From the NCBI RefSeq assembly GCF_015234585.1, contig NZ_JADFCM010000008.1, positions 744,001 to 808,000 of the forward strand: a stretch of 64,000 nt of DNA. Direction: 5' to 3'. Every line of letters begins with the position of its first letter. Position 1 is the stretch's first letter. The notes under the pieces are model-generated. The model did no database searches and was not told where the DNA came from. It worked only from the letters and a program-made list of their open reading frames with translations. Both the position numbers and the translations under genes were made by a program. The stretch comes from Pseudalkalibacillus hwajinpoensis. GTDB taxonomy: Bacteria > Bacillota > Bacilli > Bacillales > Guptibacillaceae. Of this stretch, positions 32,143 to 41,995 are shown one piece after another.

Positions 32143-33417
32143 TTAGATCGTATGCAAAAAGAAGTTAATGAAAAATAAACTCGCGATAATGTACATTGGA
32201 ACAGGAACTTCTTTTGCTTTGCCTAAAGCAATTTTAAGAAAAGGATAGGCGATAAAACCAAATGCAATACCGTCCACAATACTATACGTGAGTGGAATCA
32301 TCACAATGATTAAGAACGCTGGAAACCCTTCAGAGAAATCCTGCAACGAGATGTTCTGAATGGATGTGATCATCAGTCCGCCTATAATAATAAGAACTGG
32401 GGCGATCGCAGAATCAGGAATCATCTTGAAGACAGGAATGAAAAAGAGAGACGTTAAGAACAATAATCCTGTTGTGATGGACGTTAAACCAGTACGCCCT
32501 CCTGCAGAAATACCTGAGGCGCTCTCGACAGTTGAGACGGTAGGACTTGTGCCGAAAAGACCAGACGAGATAGCTGAAATGGCATTTGCTTTGTAGGATT
32601 TATCAAATTTCGATTGATCTGGAAGTAAGCCGTGAAGCAAGCCCATATTCTCAAAAACAAGAATCATCGCCATTGAAAAGGTGGCGATCCAGAAAGGGAG
32701 CATAAGAATATCATCGAATGACATCGCTCCAAAAACAGCTCCGTATGATGAAAAAGAAAAGCTTTCCTGCTTTCCGGTTGAAATTAAGCCTAGTGACCAG
32801 GCAAGTGCAGTGCCGAGAAGCATGCTTATTAAGAAATGACCTTTTACATTTCGAATAAACAGGATGGCTGCTAATGCAAGCGTCACAAGAGTTGCAATAA
32901 CATGAGCAGATCCAAGGTTTCCAAGTTCTACAAAAGTCGTATCGCTAGAAACGACAATGCCACCTTTTTGTAATCCGATAAATGTTAAGAATAAGCCTAT
33001 TCCAACGGTAATTGCTTCTTTTAATGATCTTGGGATTGACTTTGAAAGGACACCGGATAGCGGTGTGAACGCCGTGATTGCAAAGAGAATCCCTGCAACA
33101 AAGACAGAAGCGAGTGCCACCTCCCAACTTAATCCCATTGATTCAACCATTGTATACGTAAAGAATGCATTTACACCCATTCCTGGTACGAGGATAATCG
33201 GTGCATTTGCATAAAAACCAATTAACAGGCAGCCGAACACTGACGTCAGGACTGTTGCAATCATTCCTGCTTCGAAAGGAATTCCTGCATCAGCAAGGAT
33301 TGACGCGTTAACCGCTGCAATATAAACAATCGTAAAAAATGATGTAATGCCTGCAAGAATTTCTTTCTTCAGTGAAGTATCGTGAGCCTGAAAATCAAAA
33401 TTAATTTTCGTTTTCAC
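32143..33417 (-). CDS. NCS2/AzgA-type purine permease (PbuG/PbuO-like)
   Basis: The 424-residue transporter has about 12-14 membrane segments. Its N-terminal sequence KKEILAGITSFFTIVYIAAVNASIL, the PGMGVNAFFTYTMV segment and PTVSTVESASGISAGGRTGLTS are characteristic of the AzgA-like branch that imports hypoxanthine, guanine or adenine by proton symport. No purine riboswitch-like core (conserved loops and P1 pairing) was seen in the 165 bp upstream. ATG start with AAGAAGGG upstream. It is divergent from a second nucleobase permease. Confidence 0.88.
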   Translation of the reverse strand: MKTKINFDFQAHDTSLKKEILAGITSFFTIVYIAAVNASILADAGIPFEAGMIATVLTSVFGCLLIGFYANAPIILVPGMGVNAFFTYTMVESMGLSWEVALASVFVAGILFAITAFTPLSGVLSKSIPRSLKEAITVGIGLFLTFIGLQKGGIVVSSDTTFVELGNLGSAHVIATLVTLALAAILFIRNVKGHFLISMLLGTALAWSLGLISTGKQESFSFSSYGAVFGAMSFDDILMLPFWIATFSMAMILVFENMGLLHGLLPDQSKFDKSYKANAISAISSGLFGTSPTVSTVESASGISAGGRTGLTSITTGLLFLTSLFFIPVFKMIPDSAIAPVLIIIGGLMITSIQNISLQDFSEGFPAFLIIVMIPLTYSIVDGIAFGFIAYPFLKIALGKAKEVPVPMYIIASLFFINFFLHTI

Positions 33418-33602
33418 TTTATTCCCTTCTTACTTGTGTTTCCCTCTCCCACCCGTGTATTTGATTAAATCAAATCACCAATAAAATAGTATAACAGAGC
33501 CTTGATCTTTTTTATAGTGGAAAAATACGTAATGACCTCATTCAGTCACTTTGATAAAATAAGTGGGGTATATAATTTGTTTTGAGGAAAGAAGGCTTTT
33601 AC

Positions 33603-34883
33603 ATGCGTAATACATTATCTGCTCTTCAATGGGCCGTTTTTATGATTGCAGGGTCAATCGTTGCTCCCGTTGCTATCGCTAGCTTGTTCCATATGGATCC
33701 TGCGATGGCAGCAGGGTTCGTGCAAAGAACGATGTTTGTGCTTGGTGTAGCCGGAATACTTCAAGTAACGTTCGGTCATCGCTTACCTATTAATGAAGGC
33801 CCTGCCGGGTTATGGTGGGGAGTATTTGTGCTTTATGCAGGATTAAGCTCTACCCTTTTCGGATCTGATATAGAGACGCTACAAGCACTTGAGCTTGCGA
33901 TGATTGCAAGCGGAGTGATCTTCATTCTTCTTAGTGCGTTTGGATTAGTAGAAAAGTTATCTCGTCTCTTTACACCGGTCGTGACAGGAATTTATCTCTT
34001 GCTTCTTGTTGCTCAACTTAGCGGATCGTTTCTAAATGGGATGATGGGTGTTGGTTATTTAAAAGAAGGCATTGATCTTAGAATTGCTGGCCTATCGCTT
34101 TTACTTGTATTTATCTCCATTTGGTTTTCACGTTCTATGCCTGCCATGATTCAACAATACAGTATTCTCATTATCCTAATTATAGGGTGGATCATTTTTG
34201 CGGTGCTTGGACTAGCCAAACCGATCGTTGTTCCTGAGGGAGGAATCATTGAGCTTCCTGAGGTACTTGCATTTGGTTATCCTACATGGGATTCCGGCAT
34301 GATAATCACAGCTTTTCTAGTCACGCTGCTTCTTCTCACCAACATGATTGCAAGTATTCGCGTAGTCGAAGAGGTGTTGAGTAAGTTGGCAAATACAAAG
34401 CCAATGGGACGCTATAGACAAGCAGGTTTTGTTTCTGGCATAAATCAATTACTTGGAGGCGTTTTTTCTGCGGTGGGAAGCGTGCCGATCTCAGGTGCCG
34501 CTGGATTTATATTAACAACAGGATTAAAGCAGAGACTTCCTTTTGTACTTGGAAGTGGATTTATTATTATCATTAGTTTGTTTCCAGCCTTAATGGGCTT
34601 CTTTGCAGCGCTACCTGAACCGGTTGGGTATGCTGTTATCTTTATTGTATTTGTGAATATGGTTGGAATTGCTTTCAATGAGTTTAAGAAAGATCAGTCA
34701 GAGGGAAAACCATTTATAATAGGGATTTCCTTTATGGTTGGGATTGGAACAATGTTTATTCCACCCGAAGCCTTTCAGCAAGCACCTCCAATTGCGGCTT
34801 CTATTCTAAACAATGGACTTATTCTCGGTTCCATTACAGCTATTTTGACAGAACAAATTCTCTACAAAAAGCAACGTAAATAA
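33603..34883 (+). CDS. NCS2 xanthine/uracil-type permease
   Basis: The 426-residue membrane protein has about 12 hydrophobic segments. GHRLPINEGPAGLWWGVFVLYAGL and the FSAVGSVPISGAAGFILTTGL segment resemble the central motif of NCS2 nucleobase transporters (uracil/xanthine branch, YwdJ-like). The substrate is not determinable. The TTG at 33582 has no Shine-Dalgarno; the ATG at 33603 follows GAAAGAAGG. It is divergent from the AzgA-type permease, so both probably serve base salvage. No terminator is evident before the stress-protein gene. Confidence 0.82.
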   Translation: MRNTLSALQWAVFMIAGSIVAPVAIASLFHMDPAMAAGFVQRTMFVLGVAGILQVTFGHRLPINEGPAGLWWGVFVLYAGLSSTLFGSDIETLQALELAMIASGVIFILLSAFGLVEKLSRLFTPVVTGIYLLLLVAQLSGSFLNGMMGVGYLKEGIDLRIAGLSLLLVFISIWFSRSMPAMIQQYSILIILIIGWIIFAVLGLAKPIVVPEGGIIELPEVLAFGYPTWDSGMIITAFLVTLLLLTNMIASIRVVEEVLSKLANTKPMGRYRQAGFVSGINQLLGGVFSAVGSVPISGAAGFILTTGLKQRLPFVLGSGFIIIISLFPALMGFFAALPEPVGYAVIFIVFVNMVGIAFNEFKKDQSEGKPFIIGISFMVGIGTMFIPPEAFQQAPPIAASILNNGLILGSITAILTEQILYKKQRK

Positions 34884-34965
34884 CCATCTCTTCGTGATTA
34901 ATGTCACAGGACTAGTTCTTTTCTTATGTTAAAATGAAAGTAGAACAGGGGAGGAGAATGTTGCA

Positions 34966-35400
34966 ATGAAAAAATACAATAAAATTCTTGTAGCCTTTGA
35001 TGGATCTGACCTGAGTGTTAAAGCATTAAATGAAGCGATTGCCATGGCAAAAGAAAATGACTCTCTTGAAATTGACGTTGTCACAGCATTAAACCCTACA
35101 GCGCAAATTAGCTCTGCTGTTGTTTACGCGAGCATCTTAAATGAACTTAGAAAAGAAGCGGTGGATATGCTGAAGGGAATTAGCGAGAAGTTAGACGTTC
35201 AGTTACCAAATCATAAAGTGAAGACAATGGTTCTTGAAGGGAACCCTGGAAATGAAATTGTGAAATATGCAGATGAGCATAATCGTGATCTTATTATTAT
35301 GGGGAGCAGGGGACTGAACGGTTTACGTGAGTGGTTCCTTGGAAGCGTGAGTCATACGGTCCTTCAGCGTTCTCATTGTCCCGTCTTAATCATTAAATAA
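34966..35400 (+). CDS. Universal stress protein UspA family
   Basis: The 144-residue protein has the Usp fold with ILVAFDGSDLSVKAL at the N-terminus and the ATP-binding G-x2-G-x9-G-S motif in MGSRGLNGLREWFLGSVSHTV near the C-terminus. Members bind ATP and respond to starvation and stress. ATG behind GGGGAGGAG. It is monocistronic with a strong terminator. A second Usp gene is at 53945-54433. Confidence 0.92.
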   Translation: MKKYNKILVAFDGSDLSVKALNEAIAMAKENDSLEIDVVTALNPTAQISSAVVYASILNELRKEAVDMLKGISEKLDVQLPNHKVKTMVLEGNPGNEIVKYADEHNRDLIIMGSRGLNGLREWFLGSVSHTVLQRSHCPVLIIK

Positions 35401-35403
35401 CGC

Positions 35404-35430
35404 AAAACCCGGCATTTCTGCCGGGTTTTA
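35404..35430. terminator. Bidirectional terminator between usp and rpiA
   Basis: AAAACCCGGCA (35404-35414), loop TTTC, TGCCGGGTTTT (35419-35429); suitable for both converging genes. Confidence 0.85.
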
Positions 35431-36096
35431 TTATTTCTCCACATATGTAATTGTGTTTTCCTGACCAATAATTGCTTTAGCTGCATAGCCAATAAAAAGC
35501 CCGTTGTCTACAACACCTGGAACCTGATTAATTTTGTCGTGCAAAGTAGAGGGGTAATCAATTTCTCCGAACTGACAATCGACGGTGTAGTTTCCATTAT
35601 CCGTGACGTAAAATGAACCTTCTTTTTTTCGTATGGCCGTTTGACATCCAAATTTCTTTAAAGCGTTAATGGTTTTTAAATATCCAAAAGGAACGATTTC
35701 TACTGGAAGAGGAAAGGACCCAAGCTTTTTCACAAATTTATTAGAGTCAGCAACAACGATCATATGTGTCGAGTGATAAGCGATAATTTTTTCGCGAAGT
35801 AAGGCACCGCCCCCTCCTTTTATAAGGGTTAAATCTTCTGTTAATTCATCTGCCCCATCAATTGTTAAATCAATGGATAACACTTCTTCAAGGGATAGAA
35901 GGGGAATACCGTTATCGCGAGCGAGTATTTCAGTATTGGTCGATGTTGCTACTCCCTTAATATCCAATCCCTCTTTAACCATGCGGGCGATTTTGAGGAT
36001 TGTCCAATAGACAGTACTGCCAGTACCGAGCCCAACAACCATGCCATTCTGAACATAGTTAGCGGCTTCTTCGCCTGCGCGTTGTTTTTCGTTCAA
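35431..36096 (-). CDS. rpiA: Ribose-5-phosphate isomerase A
   Basis: The 221-residue enzyme interconverts ribose-5-phosphate and ribulose-5-phosphate. Signatures: GLGTGSTVYW, TSTNTEILA, DLTIDGADELTEDLTLIKGGGGALLREKI (catalytic Asp/Glu/Lys), and the C-terminal PGVVDNGLFIGYA. TTG start, 10 nt behind AGGAG. It lies head to head with gndA, and zwf is 3 kb away, so the window holds most of the oxidative pentose phosphate branch. RpiA is less usual than RpiB in Bacillus but both occur. Confidence 0.94.
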   Translation of the reverse strand: MNEKQRAGEEAANYVQNGMVVGLGTGSTVYWTILKIARMVKEGLDIKGVATSTNTEILARDNGIPLLSLEEVLSIDLTIDGADELTEDLTLIKGGGGALLREKIIAYHSTHMIVVADSNKFVKKLGSFPLPVEIVPFGYLKTINALKKFGCQTAIRKKEGSFYVTDNGNYTVDCQFGEIDYPSTLHDKINQVPGVVDNGLFIGYAAKAIIGQENTITYVEK

Positions 36097-36277
36097 AATT
36101 CAATCACTCCTTTTCTATCTATGCTAACCTATTAAGTATAATCGTTATGTCCCCTGTTTCCCAATGATGAATTTTGTAAGCGCATACTTCGTTGGCGTGA
36201 TAAGGATCTAGTGAATAGGTCATTTTAAATCATGATATTTATAGGTTATTTATACCATGTTATTTAGTTACTAATCT

Positions 36278-36306
36278 TTGCACGGTTAGCAGGAAAGACG
36301 TATAAT
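36278..36306 (+). promoter_or_regulatory. Sigma-A promoter of gndA
   Basis: TTGCAC (36278-36283), 17-nt spacer, TATAAT (36301-36306). The implied leader is about 130 nt. Elsewhere in the 346-bp rpiA-gndA interval I see no further feature. Confidence 0.75.
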
Positions 36307-36442
36307 GCATACTGTCAGACTGTTCGCGTGACTAGCTTGATAGCAGGTGAACATACTATTTAAATAGGGTGATTCACTTGTAACAAAACGGTTTGCGATA
36401 GGTGAGTTAACGAAAAATAGGAAATGAGCTGGAGGGAATAAG

Positions 36443-37855
36443 ATGTCAAAACAACAAATTGGTGTTATTGGATTGGCGGTCATGGGGAAGAACCTTGCGA
36501 TGAACATCGAAAGTCGCGGCTATTCTGTTTCTGTGTATAACCGATCTGAAGAAAAAACAAAAGAAATGATGTCAGAAGTTGAAGGACGAAATTTTCAGGA
36601 TACATACAGCATTGAAGAGTTCGTTCAATCTCTAGAAACACCTAGAAAAATTTTGCTAATGGTTAAAGCTGGCATGCCGACGGATGCGACGATTGACCAG
36701 TTGCTTCCACATCTTGATAAAGATGATATCATCATTGATGGCGGGAATGCGTTCTTTAAAGACACGCAAAAGCGTAGCGAAGATTTGAAAGAAAAAGGTA
36801 TTCGCTTTATTGGTACTGGTGTTTCTGGTGGAGAAGAAGGCGCACTTAATGGTCCTTCTATTATGCCTGGTGGACAACCGGATGCGTTTAGTGAAGTTGA
36901 AGATATCTTTAAGGCGATCGCTGCAAACGTAGATGGCGATCCTTGTACAACATATATCGGTCCAGATGGAGCGGGTCACTATGTGAAAATGGTGCATAAC
37001 GGCATCGAGTATGGTGATATGCAGCTAATCGGCGAAGCTTATTACATGATGAAGAACGTGCTTGGTCTTTCTACTGATGAGCTTCACGAAGTATTTAAAG
37101 AATGGAATAAAGGTGAGCTTGATAGCTACCTTATCGAAATTACAGCTGATATCTTTACGAAGAAAGACCCTGAAACAGGCAAAGCGCTTGTAGACGTCAT
37201 TCTTGATACAGCTGGACAAAAAGGTACAGGTAAATGGACAAGTCAAAGTGCTCTTGATCTTGGTGTACCACTTTCAATCATTACGGAATCTGTTTTCTCC
37301 CGCTTCATTTCTGCAATGAAAGAAGAGCGCGTGAAAGCAAGCAAGCTTCTTGCTGGCCCTAATGTACCAGCGTTTGATGGTAATAAAGAAGAACTAATTG
37401 AGAAGATTCGTAAAGCTCTCTACTTGAGTAAGATTTGTTCTTACGCACAAGGCTTCGCACAAATGCGTTCTGCTTCAGATGAGTATGATTGGAACCTAGA
37501 TTACGGTTCAATCGCTATGATCTTCCGCGGTGGTTGCATTATCCGTGCTGGTTTCCTTCAAAACATTAAAGAAGCTTATGACCGTGAGCCAAGCTTAACG
37601 AACCTTCTTCTTGATCCATACTTCAAGGAAATCGTTGAATCTTATCAGGGTGCTGCTCGTGATATCGTTTCACTTGCTGTACAGCGTGGAATTCCTGTTC
37701 CTGGGCTTGCAAGCGCGATTGCTTACTATGACAGCTATCGTAGCGAAACACTTCCAGCAAACCTTCTACAGGCGCAGCGAGACTACTTCGGCGCTCATAC
37801 GTATCAGCGTATTGATCGCGAAGGTGTGTTCCACACAGAATGGCTTGAAGACTAA
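36443..37855 (+). CDS. gndA: 6-phosphogluconate dehydrogenase (decarboxylating)
   Basis: The 470-residue enzyme oxidises and decarboxylates 6-phosphogluconate to ribulose-5-phosphate. Visible: the Rossmann motif [20 protein letters not shown] (NADP specificity), [21 protein letters not shown], the catalytic Lys/Asn region [19 protein letters not shown], and [13 protein letters not shown]. The length is that of the long dimeric form (GndA, YqjI), typically NADP-dependent. ATG behind CTGGAGGG, with a good sigma-A promoter 137 bp upstream and a strong terminator. Confidence 0.96.
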   Translation: MSKQQIGVIGLAVMGKNLAMNIESRGYSVSVYNRSEEKTKEMMSEVEGRNFQDTYSIEEFVQSLETPRKILLMVKAGMPTDATIDQLLPHLDKDDIIIDGGNAFFKDTQKRSEDLKEKGIRFIGTGVSGGEEGALNGPSIMPGGQPDAFSEVEDIFKAIAANVDGDPCTTYIGPDGAGHYVKMVHNGIEYGDMQLIGEAYYMMKNVLGLSTDELHEVFKEWNKGELDSYLIEITADIFTKKDPETGKALVDVILDTAGQKGTGKWTSQSALDLGVPLSIITESVFSRFISAMKEERVKASKLLAGPNVPAFDGNKEELIEKIRKALYLSKICSYAQGFAQMRSASDEYDWNLDYGSIAMIFRGGCIIRAGFLQNIKEAYDREPSLTNLLLDPYFKEIVESYQGAARDIVSLAVQRGIPVPGLASAIAYYDSYRSETLPANLLQAQRDYFGAHTYQRIDREGVFHTEWLED

Positions 37856-37864
37856 AAGAGAAAC

Positions 37865-37908
37865 AAAAACCGCTAATCACTTCCTTAAGGGAGGATTAGC
37901 GGTTTTTT
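37865..37908. terminator. Terminator of gndA
   Basis: AAAAACCGCTAATC (37865-37878) pairs with GATTAGCGGTTTTT (37894-37907) with an internal CCTT/AAGG stem, then T residues. Bidirectional with the convergent membrane protein gene. Confidence 0.88.
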
Positions 37909-37912
37909 ACTT

Positions 37913-38488
37913 TCAGTTTTTAAATTTATACACCATCTTTTTGCCAACTCGAATGAATCTCAAAAGACCGCCAATGAGTATGAGTAAAAAACTAGCATAA
38001 ATGCATGACCATTTGATTGAGGTTAAGAACGGTGCACTCCATGAAATGAATGGGAACGTAGTTGGATAAGAATACATCACAGCAGATGTTGAAATGTTTT
38101 CTAAGTAATCAAATAGAACACCGAAAGCGGGGAGTAAGTTTAGAAGTAGCCATTTTTCATTGGAAATAGATCGGAAGAGAACAGTAATCGATGTGGTTAA
38201 AAAGAACCAGTAAACGAGCGGCCAAATAATATCAAAGCTGAAACGCTCTTTAATATAATAGCTTCTCCCGCTTTCTCCATATTGCTCTGCAACGCTATAT
38301 AGCTTTTCAGGAGTATAAAAGAAAGAGCCATCAGGAGAATCACTTGTCCCAGTGGCTTCATAAGATCTTTCCGATACTTCAGGAAGAATAAATGCGAGAA
38401 ATAAGGCGAAAATAACCACAGAGAGAAACCATATACTTGGAGTCAATCGAGAATTTAACTTTCTAGAAAGATAAAGTAGGGACTTCAT
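37913..38488 (-). CDS. Four-segment membrane protein of unknown function
   Basis: The 191-residue protein has four hydrophobic segments (about 18-38, 87-107, 122-142, 158-180), short cytosolic ends and a polar extracellular loop between segments 1 and 2. The longer frame to 38527 has no Shine-Dalgarno; TGGAGGG selects the ATG at 38488. I do not recognise a family. It sits between gndA and a cyclase-family gene without clear functional linkage. Confidence 0.7.
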   Translation of the reverse strand: MKSLLYLSRKLNSRLTPSIWFLSVVIFALFLAFILPEVSERSYEATGTSDSPDGSFFYTPEKLYSVAEQYGESGRSYYIKERFSFDIIWPLVYWFFLTTSITVLFRSISNEKWLLLNLLPAFGVLFDYLENISTSAVMYSYPTTFPFISWSAPFLTSIKWSCIYASFLLILIGGLLRFIRVGKKMVYKFKN

Positions 38489-38539
38489 GAAAACCCTCCA
38501 TATTATCAGTATGGGTATCTCAATCACAGAAGATAGTAA

Positions 38540-38568
38540 GAAAGCCAGGGATTCTCCCTGGCTTTCTT
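38540..38568 (-). terminator. Terminator of the cyclase-family gene
   Basis: GAAAGCCAGGGA (38540-38551) and TCCCTGGCTTTC (38555-38566) form a 12-bp stem with a 3-nt loop. Confidence 0.75.
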
Positions 38569-38572
38569 TGTA

Positions 38573-39196
38573 CTATGCTTCTTTTAATCCTTCAAACAAT
38601 AAAACGCGAGCAGGTGATGCATCAGTTCCCTGAAGTTTTAAAGGTGCAGCAACCATGAAGTATTCTCCAGCGGCCACGTCTTTTAGGCGTAAGCCTTCCA
38701 TGATGATAACATCCTTTTCGAATAAAGAGCGGTGTGTAGGGTGCTCAGGCTGACTACGTTCAATACCAAGACCATCTACGCCAACTCCGCGAATGTTTCG
38801 CTCTGCAAGGTAGCGTGCAGCGTCTTCACCAACGAAAACAAAGTCAAAGTTAAATTCCTCTTCGAAAGAGTTTTGTGATTTGAAAAGGATAAAGTCTCCT
38901 TCTTGGATGTCTTCAGCTTCAATATCTTTATCAGATATCGCACCTTTTACATTCGTAACGTCGATTACTTTGGCTTTTCCAACAAGATCTTCTTGATTAA
39001 TCGATTCAATCGTTGCTCCATCATTCATCATATGAAGCGGAGCATCTACGTGAGTGCCCGTATGTACATCAAGAGATAGACGAGACTCTGTTACATGGCC
39101 ATTCGTCGTCGTGTTGATTTCAGGCTGTTTTTCTTCCTTGTTCTTATAAACGGCCATTCCATTAAAGATAGGTGCACTTACATCATACATTTTCAT
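38573..39196 (-). CDS. Cyclase/kynurenine-formamidase-like metal hydrolase
   Basis: The 207-residue protein contains the cyclase family metal motif H-x-G-T-H-x-D-A-P-x-H (DVHTGTHVDAPLHMM, about residues 44-58) and the later GVDGLGIERSQPEHPTHRSL. The family includes KynB-type arylformamidases and polyketide-cyclase-like hydrolases with zinc or manganese. No kynurenine pathway gene is nearby, so the substrate is open. ATG behind AGGAAG. Confidence 0.82.
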   Translation of the reverse strand: MKMYDVSAPIFNGMAVYKNKEEKQPEINTTTNGHVTESRLSLDVHTGTHVDAPLHMMNDGATIESINQEDLVGKAKVIDVTNVKGAISDKDIEAEDIQEGDFILFKSQNSFEEEFNFDFVFVGEDAARYLAERNIRGVGVDGLGIERSQPEHPTHRSLFEKDVIIMEGLRLKDVAAGEYFMVAAPLKLQGTDASPARVLLFEGLKEA

Positions 39197-39233
39197 TAAG
39201 AAACACTTCCTTTCAAATAGTAGTGTATATGAT

Positions 39234-39266
39234 AAAGAAAGATACGTGAAGCACGTATCTTTCTTT
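39234..39266 (-). terminator. Terminator of zwf
   Basis: AAAGAAAGATACGTG (39234-39248), loop AAG, CACGTATCTTTCTTT (39252-39266). Confidence 0.8.
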
Positions 39267-39370
39267 TGTCATTTTGAATCAATTGCGACGAATCGCAGAA
39301 ACTACGATGTTTGTTGAATAGGAACACAAAGAGCGTGTTCAATTTATAGAGTTCCAGCGTCTCAATCACT

Positions 39371-40864
39371 TTACTCTTTCGGTAGGGGCCACCAGTGTAA
39401 GTTGTCATTTTCAAGAAGCTTATCTGCCGCTTTTGGTCCCATTGAACCTGCTGGGTAGTTCGGGAAGTCCTGTTCTTTCTCGTTTGCCCATGTAACCGAA
39501 ATAGGGTCAATGAACTGCCATGAGAGAGCTACTTCATCCCAGCGAGCAAAGTTTGTTGCATCTCCGCGCATCACATCATGAAGCAAGCGTTCATATGCTT
39601 CTGGGGAGTTCATGTTATTTTCCTGATCGTTATTGAAATTCAACTGGATCGGTGTTGTTTTACGCATATCGCCTGTATCTTTGGCATTCAAGTGAAGCGT
39701 AATGCCTTCTTCAGGTTGAATGTGAATGACAAGGATATTCGGTCCAAGCTTACCACTTTCATTCTTATAAAGGTTCATTGGCAAGTCTTTAAACTCAATC
39801 AGAATTTTAGTAGATTTATTTGTCATTCGTTTACCAGTGCGAATATAGAATGGAACACCAGCCCAGCGGAAATTATCAATCATTAGCTTCGCTGCAACGA
39901 ATGTTTCTGTATTTGATTCTTCATCCACATTATCTTCTTCACGGTAGCCTGGTAATGTCTCTCCATCTACTTCGCCTTGTTTGTATTGACCGCGAACGAA
40001 GTAGTCATTTACTTCTTCCGGTTTAACTGCACGAAGCGCGCGAAGTACTTTAACCTTCTCACCGCGAATCTCTTCTGTTGAGAGGCTAACAGGCGGTTCC
40101 ATCGCTAGAAGTGAAACCATCTGTAGGACATGGTTTTGGACCATATCACGTAGGGCACCAGACTTTTCATAGTATCCACCACGTGTTTCGACACCAACCG
40201 TTTCACTAGATGTAATCTGGATATTTGAAATGTGGCGACTGTTCCAGAGTGGTTCAAACATCGAGTTGGCGAAGCGAATCGCTTCGATATTCTGCACCAT
40301 TTCTTTTCCAAGATAGTGATCGATACGATAAACTTCATCTTCAGAGAACACTTGGCGAATTTCGTCATTCAGCTTTTGAGCAGATGGGAAATTGTGGCCA
40401 AAAGGTTTTTCGATAACAAGGCGATTAAAGCCGTCACCATCTGTTAAACCTTCAGAGTCTAGATTTAATGCAATTGTTCCAAAGAATTCTGGAGCCATCG
40501 CCATATAAAAAATGCGATTTCCTGGAATATTAAATTTCTCATCAAGCGATTGTGTTAATTCATTTAATTCCTGGTAAGATTCTTTCTTCGTAACATCAAA
40601 TGGTTGATAGAAGAAGTGACTGCTAAATTCTTCATGCTTGTCATCTTTATCCATGCATGCTGTATGTATAACAGAGTCATGAACATTTGAACGGAATTCT
40701 TCATTAGTAAGTTGTCTTCTTGCTACTCCAACAACAGCGAAATCCTCTGCAAGTACTCCCTTGCAATAGAGGTTATAGAGTGATGGAAATAGCTTGCGTT
40801 TGGCAAGATCTCCTGTTGCACCGAAAATCACGATAACAGAAGCCTGTTTTGATGGTTGATTCAT
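39371..40864 (-). CDS. zwf: Glucose-6-phosphate 1-dehydrogenase
   Basis: The 497-residue enzyme makes 6-phosphogluconolactone and NADPH, the entry step of the pentose phosphate pathway. Motifs: nucleotide-binding FGATGDLAKRKLFPSLYNL, the active-site RIDHYLGKEMVQNI, and EKPFGHNFPSA. ATG start; the upstream Shine-Dalgarno is weak (GAGGTCACAAAG). A promoter can be proposed at 41023-41051. With gndA and rpiA it covers the oxidative branch through ribose-5-phosphate; 6-phosphogluconolactonase is not in the window. Confidence 0.96.
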   Translation of the reverse strand: MNQPSKQASVIVIFGATGDLAKRKLFPSLYNLYCKGVLAEDFAVVGVARRQLTNEEFRSNVHDSVIHTACMDKDDKHEEFSSHFFYQPFDVTKKESYQELNELTQSLDEKFNIPGNRIFYMAMAPEFFGTIALNLDSEGLTDGDGFNRLVIEKPFGHNFPSAQKLNDEIRQVFSEDEVYRIDHYLGKEMVQNIEAIRFANSMFEPLWNSRHISNIQITSSETVGVETRGGYYEKSGALRDMVQNHVLQMVSLLAMEPPVSLSTEEIRGEKVKVLRALRAVKPEEVNDYFVRGQYKQGEVDGETLPGYREEDNVDEESNTETFVAAKLMIDNFRWAGVPFYIRTGKRMTNKSTKILIEFKDLPMNLYKNESGKLGPNILVIHIQPEEGITLHLNAKDTGDMRKTTPIQLNFNNDQENNMNSPEAYERLLHDVMRGDATNFARWDEVALSWQFIDPISVTWANEKEQDFPNYPAGSMGPKAADKLLENDNLHWWPLPKE

Positions 40865-41022
40865 CTTTGTGACCTCACTTTTTGATTATTGCTGTTCCAG
40901 AGGGAACTTATGGAAGGAACAGTGAATTCCTTAATTCATCAGTAAAGACTGTTAATGATAAAACGTCTGCTGAAATTCTATCGATCCCGTAATAGAAGAT
41001 ATTACCGGGTTCCCAAGTAAAA

Positions 41023-41051
41023 ATTTTATAGCTTTTTCGCGTTAAAATCAA
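41023..41051 (-). promoter_or_regulatory. Candidate promoter of zwf
   Basis: On the minus strand TTGATT (41051-41046), 17 nt, TAAAAT (41028-41023). A small imperfect hairpin (40986-41009, CCCGTAAT with ATTACCGGG) would lie at the start of the leader. The rest of the 395-bp interval 40865-41259 holds nothing else I can support. Confidence 0.45.
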
Positions 41052-41259
41052 ATTGTGTGATTGAAGCTACGGTAGGATTTTGAAAAAAGAATATAATGGT
41101 ATATGGCTGTAAGCGATACCAAGCTGATTCCTTTGCGGAAAGGTGTGTACAAGGATTTTGAAGGGAAGATTCGTAAATTTTTTTGAAATAGAATGAATGG
41201 ATTCAATTACGGCGAATATAGTAGGTAAGTGATTGAGAAGAAAAGGGAGGATGAGTACA

Positions 41260-41874
41260 ATGCTTAAAAAACTGGTCATCTTCTTCCTGCTTATTGCTTT
41301 CAGTATTTCATGCTCAACTGTTGAGGAGAAGCCTCAAGATTCAGGAGAAGTGGAAGCAGAGCGCACAGAATCTGTTCAAAGTATCGTAATGAAGCAAGGG
41401 TATAACGTGTTAAATGCGATTAAATCGAAAGATGGCAAAGAGCTTTCTAAATTTGTTCACCCAAAAAAAGGTGTGCTATTTTCTCCCTATGGAACGATAG
41501 AAGTAAAACGAGCTCAAGTGTTTATGCCAGCTCAACTAAAAGAGTTCTTTAAGAACTCTAAGCAGCTTGAATGGGGAACAGAAGCAGGAAGAGGCGATCC
41601 CATTCGTTTATCGCCTGAGGAATATTTTAATGCATATGTATACGATGTAGAATTTAGCGAGACGGAAATCGTAACATTTGATGGCATTCATCGGGAAACA
41701 AATAGCATACAGAATATTAAAGATGTGTTTCCGGAAAGTCACTATGTAGAATTTTTTGTGCCCGGATCGGAAGAATTCGAAGGAATGGATTGGAAAAGTC
41801 TTAAATTGGTATTCTCTGAATATAACGGACAATACTATTTAATTGGAATTATTCATGATCAATGGACACCTTAA
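41260..41874 (+). CDS. Lipoprotein of unknown function
   Basis: The 204-residue protein has a signal peptide ending in a lipobox (IAFSISC, cysteine near residue 18), an acidic linker, then a soluble domain with HPKKGVLFSPYG and a conserved-looking C-terminus WKSLKLVFSEYNGQYYLIGI. The layout resembles uncharacterised Bacillus lipoproteins with an NTF2-like fold, but that is inference. The GGGAGG at 41246-41251 fixes the ATG at 41260 rather than the longer frame from 41233. Confidence 0.75.
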   Translation: MLKKLVIFFLLIAFSISCSTVEEKPQDSGEVEAERTESVQSIVMKQGYNVLNAIKSKDGKELSKFVHPKKGVLFSPYGTIEVKRAQVFMPAQLKEFFKNSKQLEWGTEAGRGDPIRLSPEEYFNAYVYDVEFSETEIVTFDGIHRETNSIQNIKDVFPESHYVEFFVPGSEEFEGMDWKSLKLVFSEYNGQYYLIGIIHDQWTP

Positions 41875-41995
41875 TGTGAACAAATCGTGTCACAAATTTG
41901 AACTTTACGTGTGAGATGAATCTCATTGGTTGCTCAATCCGAGAAACTTTCTTATCCTTAAAAGGTAGATTATTGTGATAAGGAGAAGAAATCTA

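Noticed and set aside
33418..33582. Purine riboswitch before the AzgA-type permease
   Set aside because: The conserved loop sequences and P1 pairing of the purine aptamer are not present.
37611..38000. 129-codon plus-strand frame over the gndA end
   Set aside because: It overlaps gndA in another frame and crosses its terminator; no Shine-Dalgarno.
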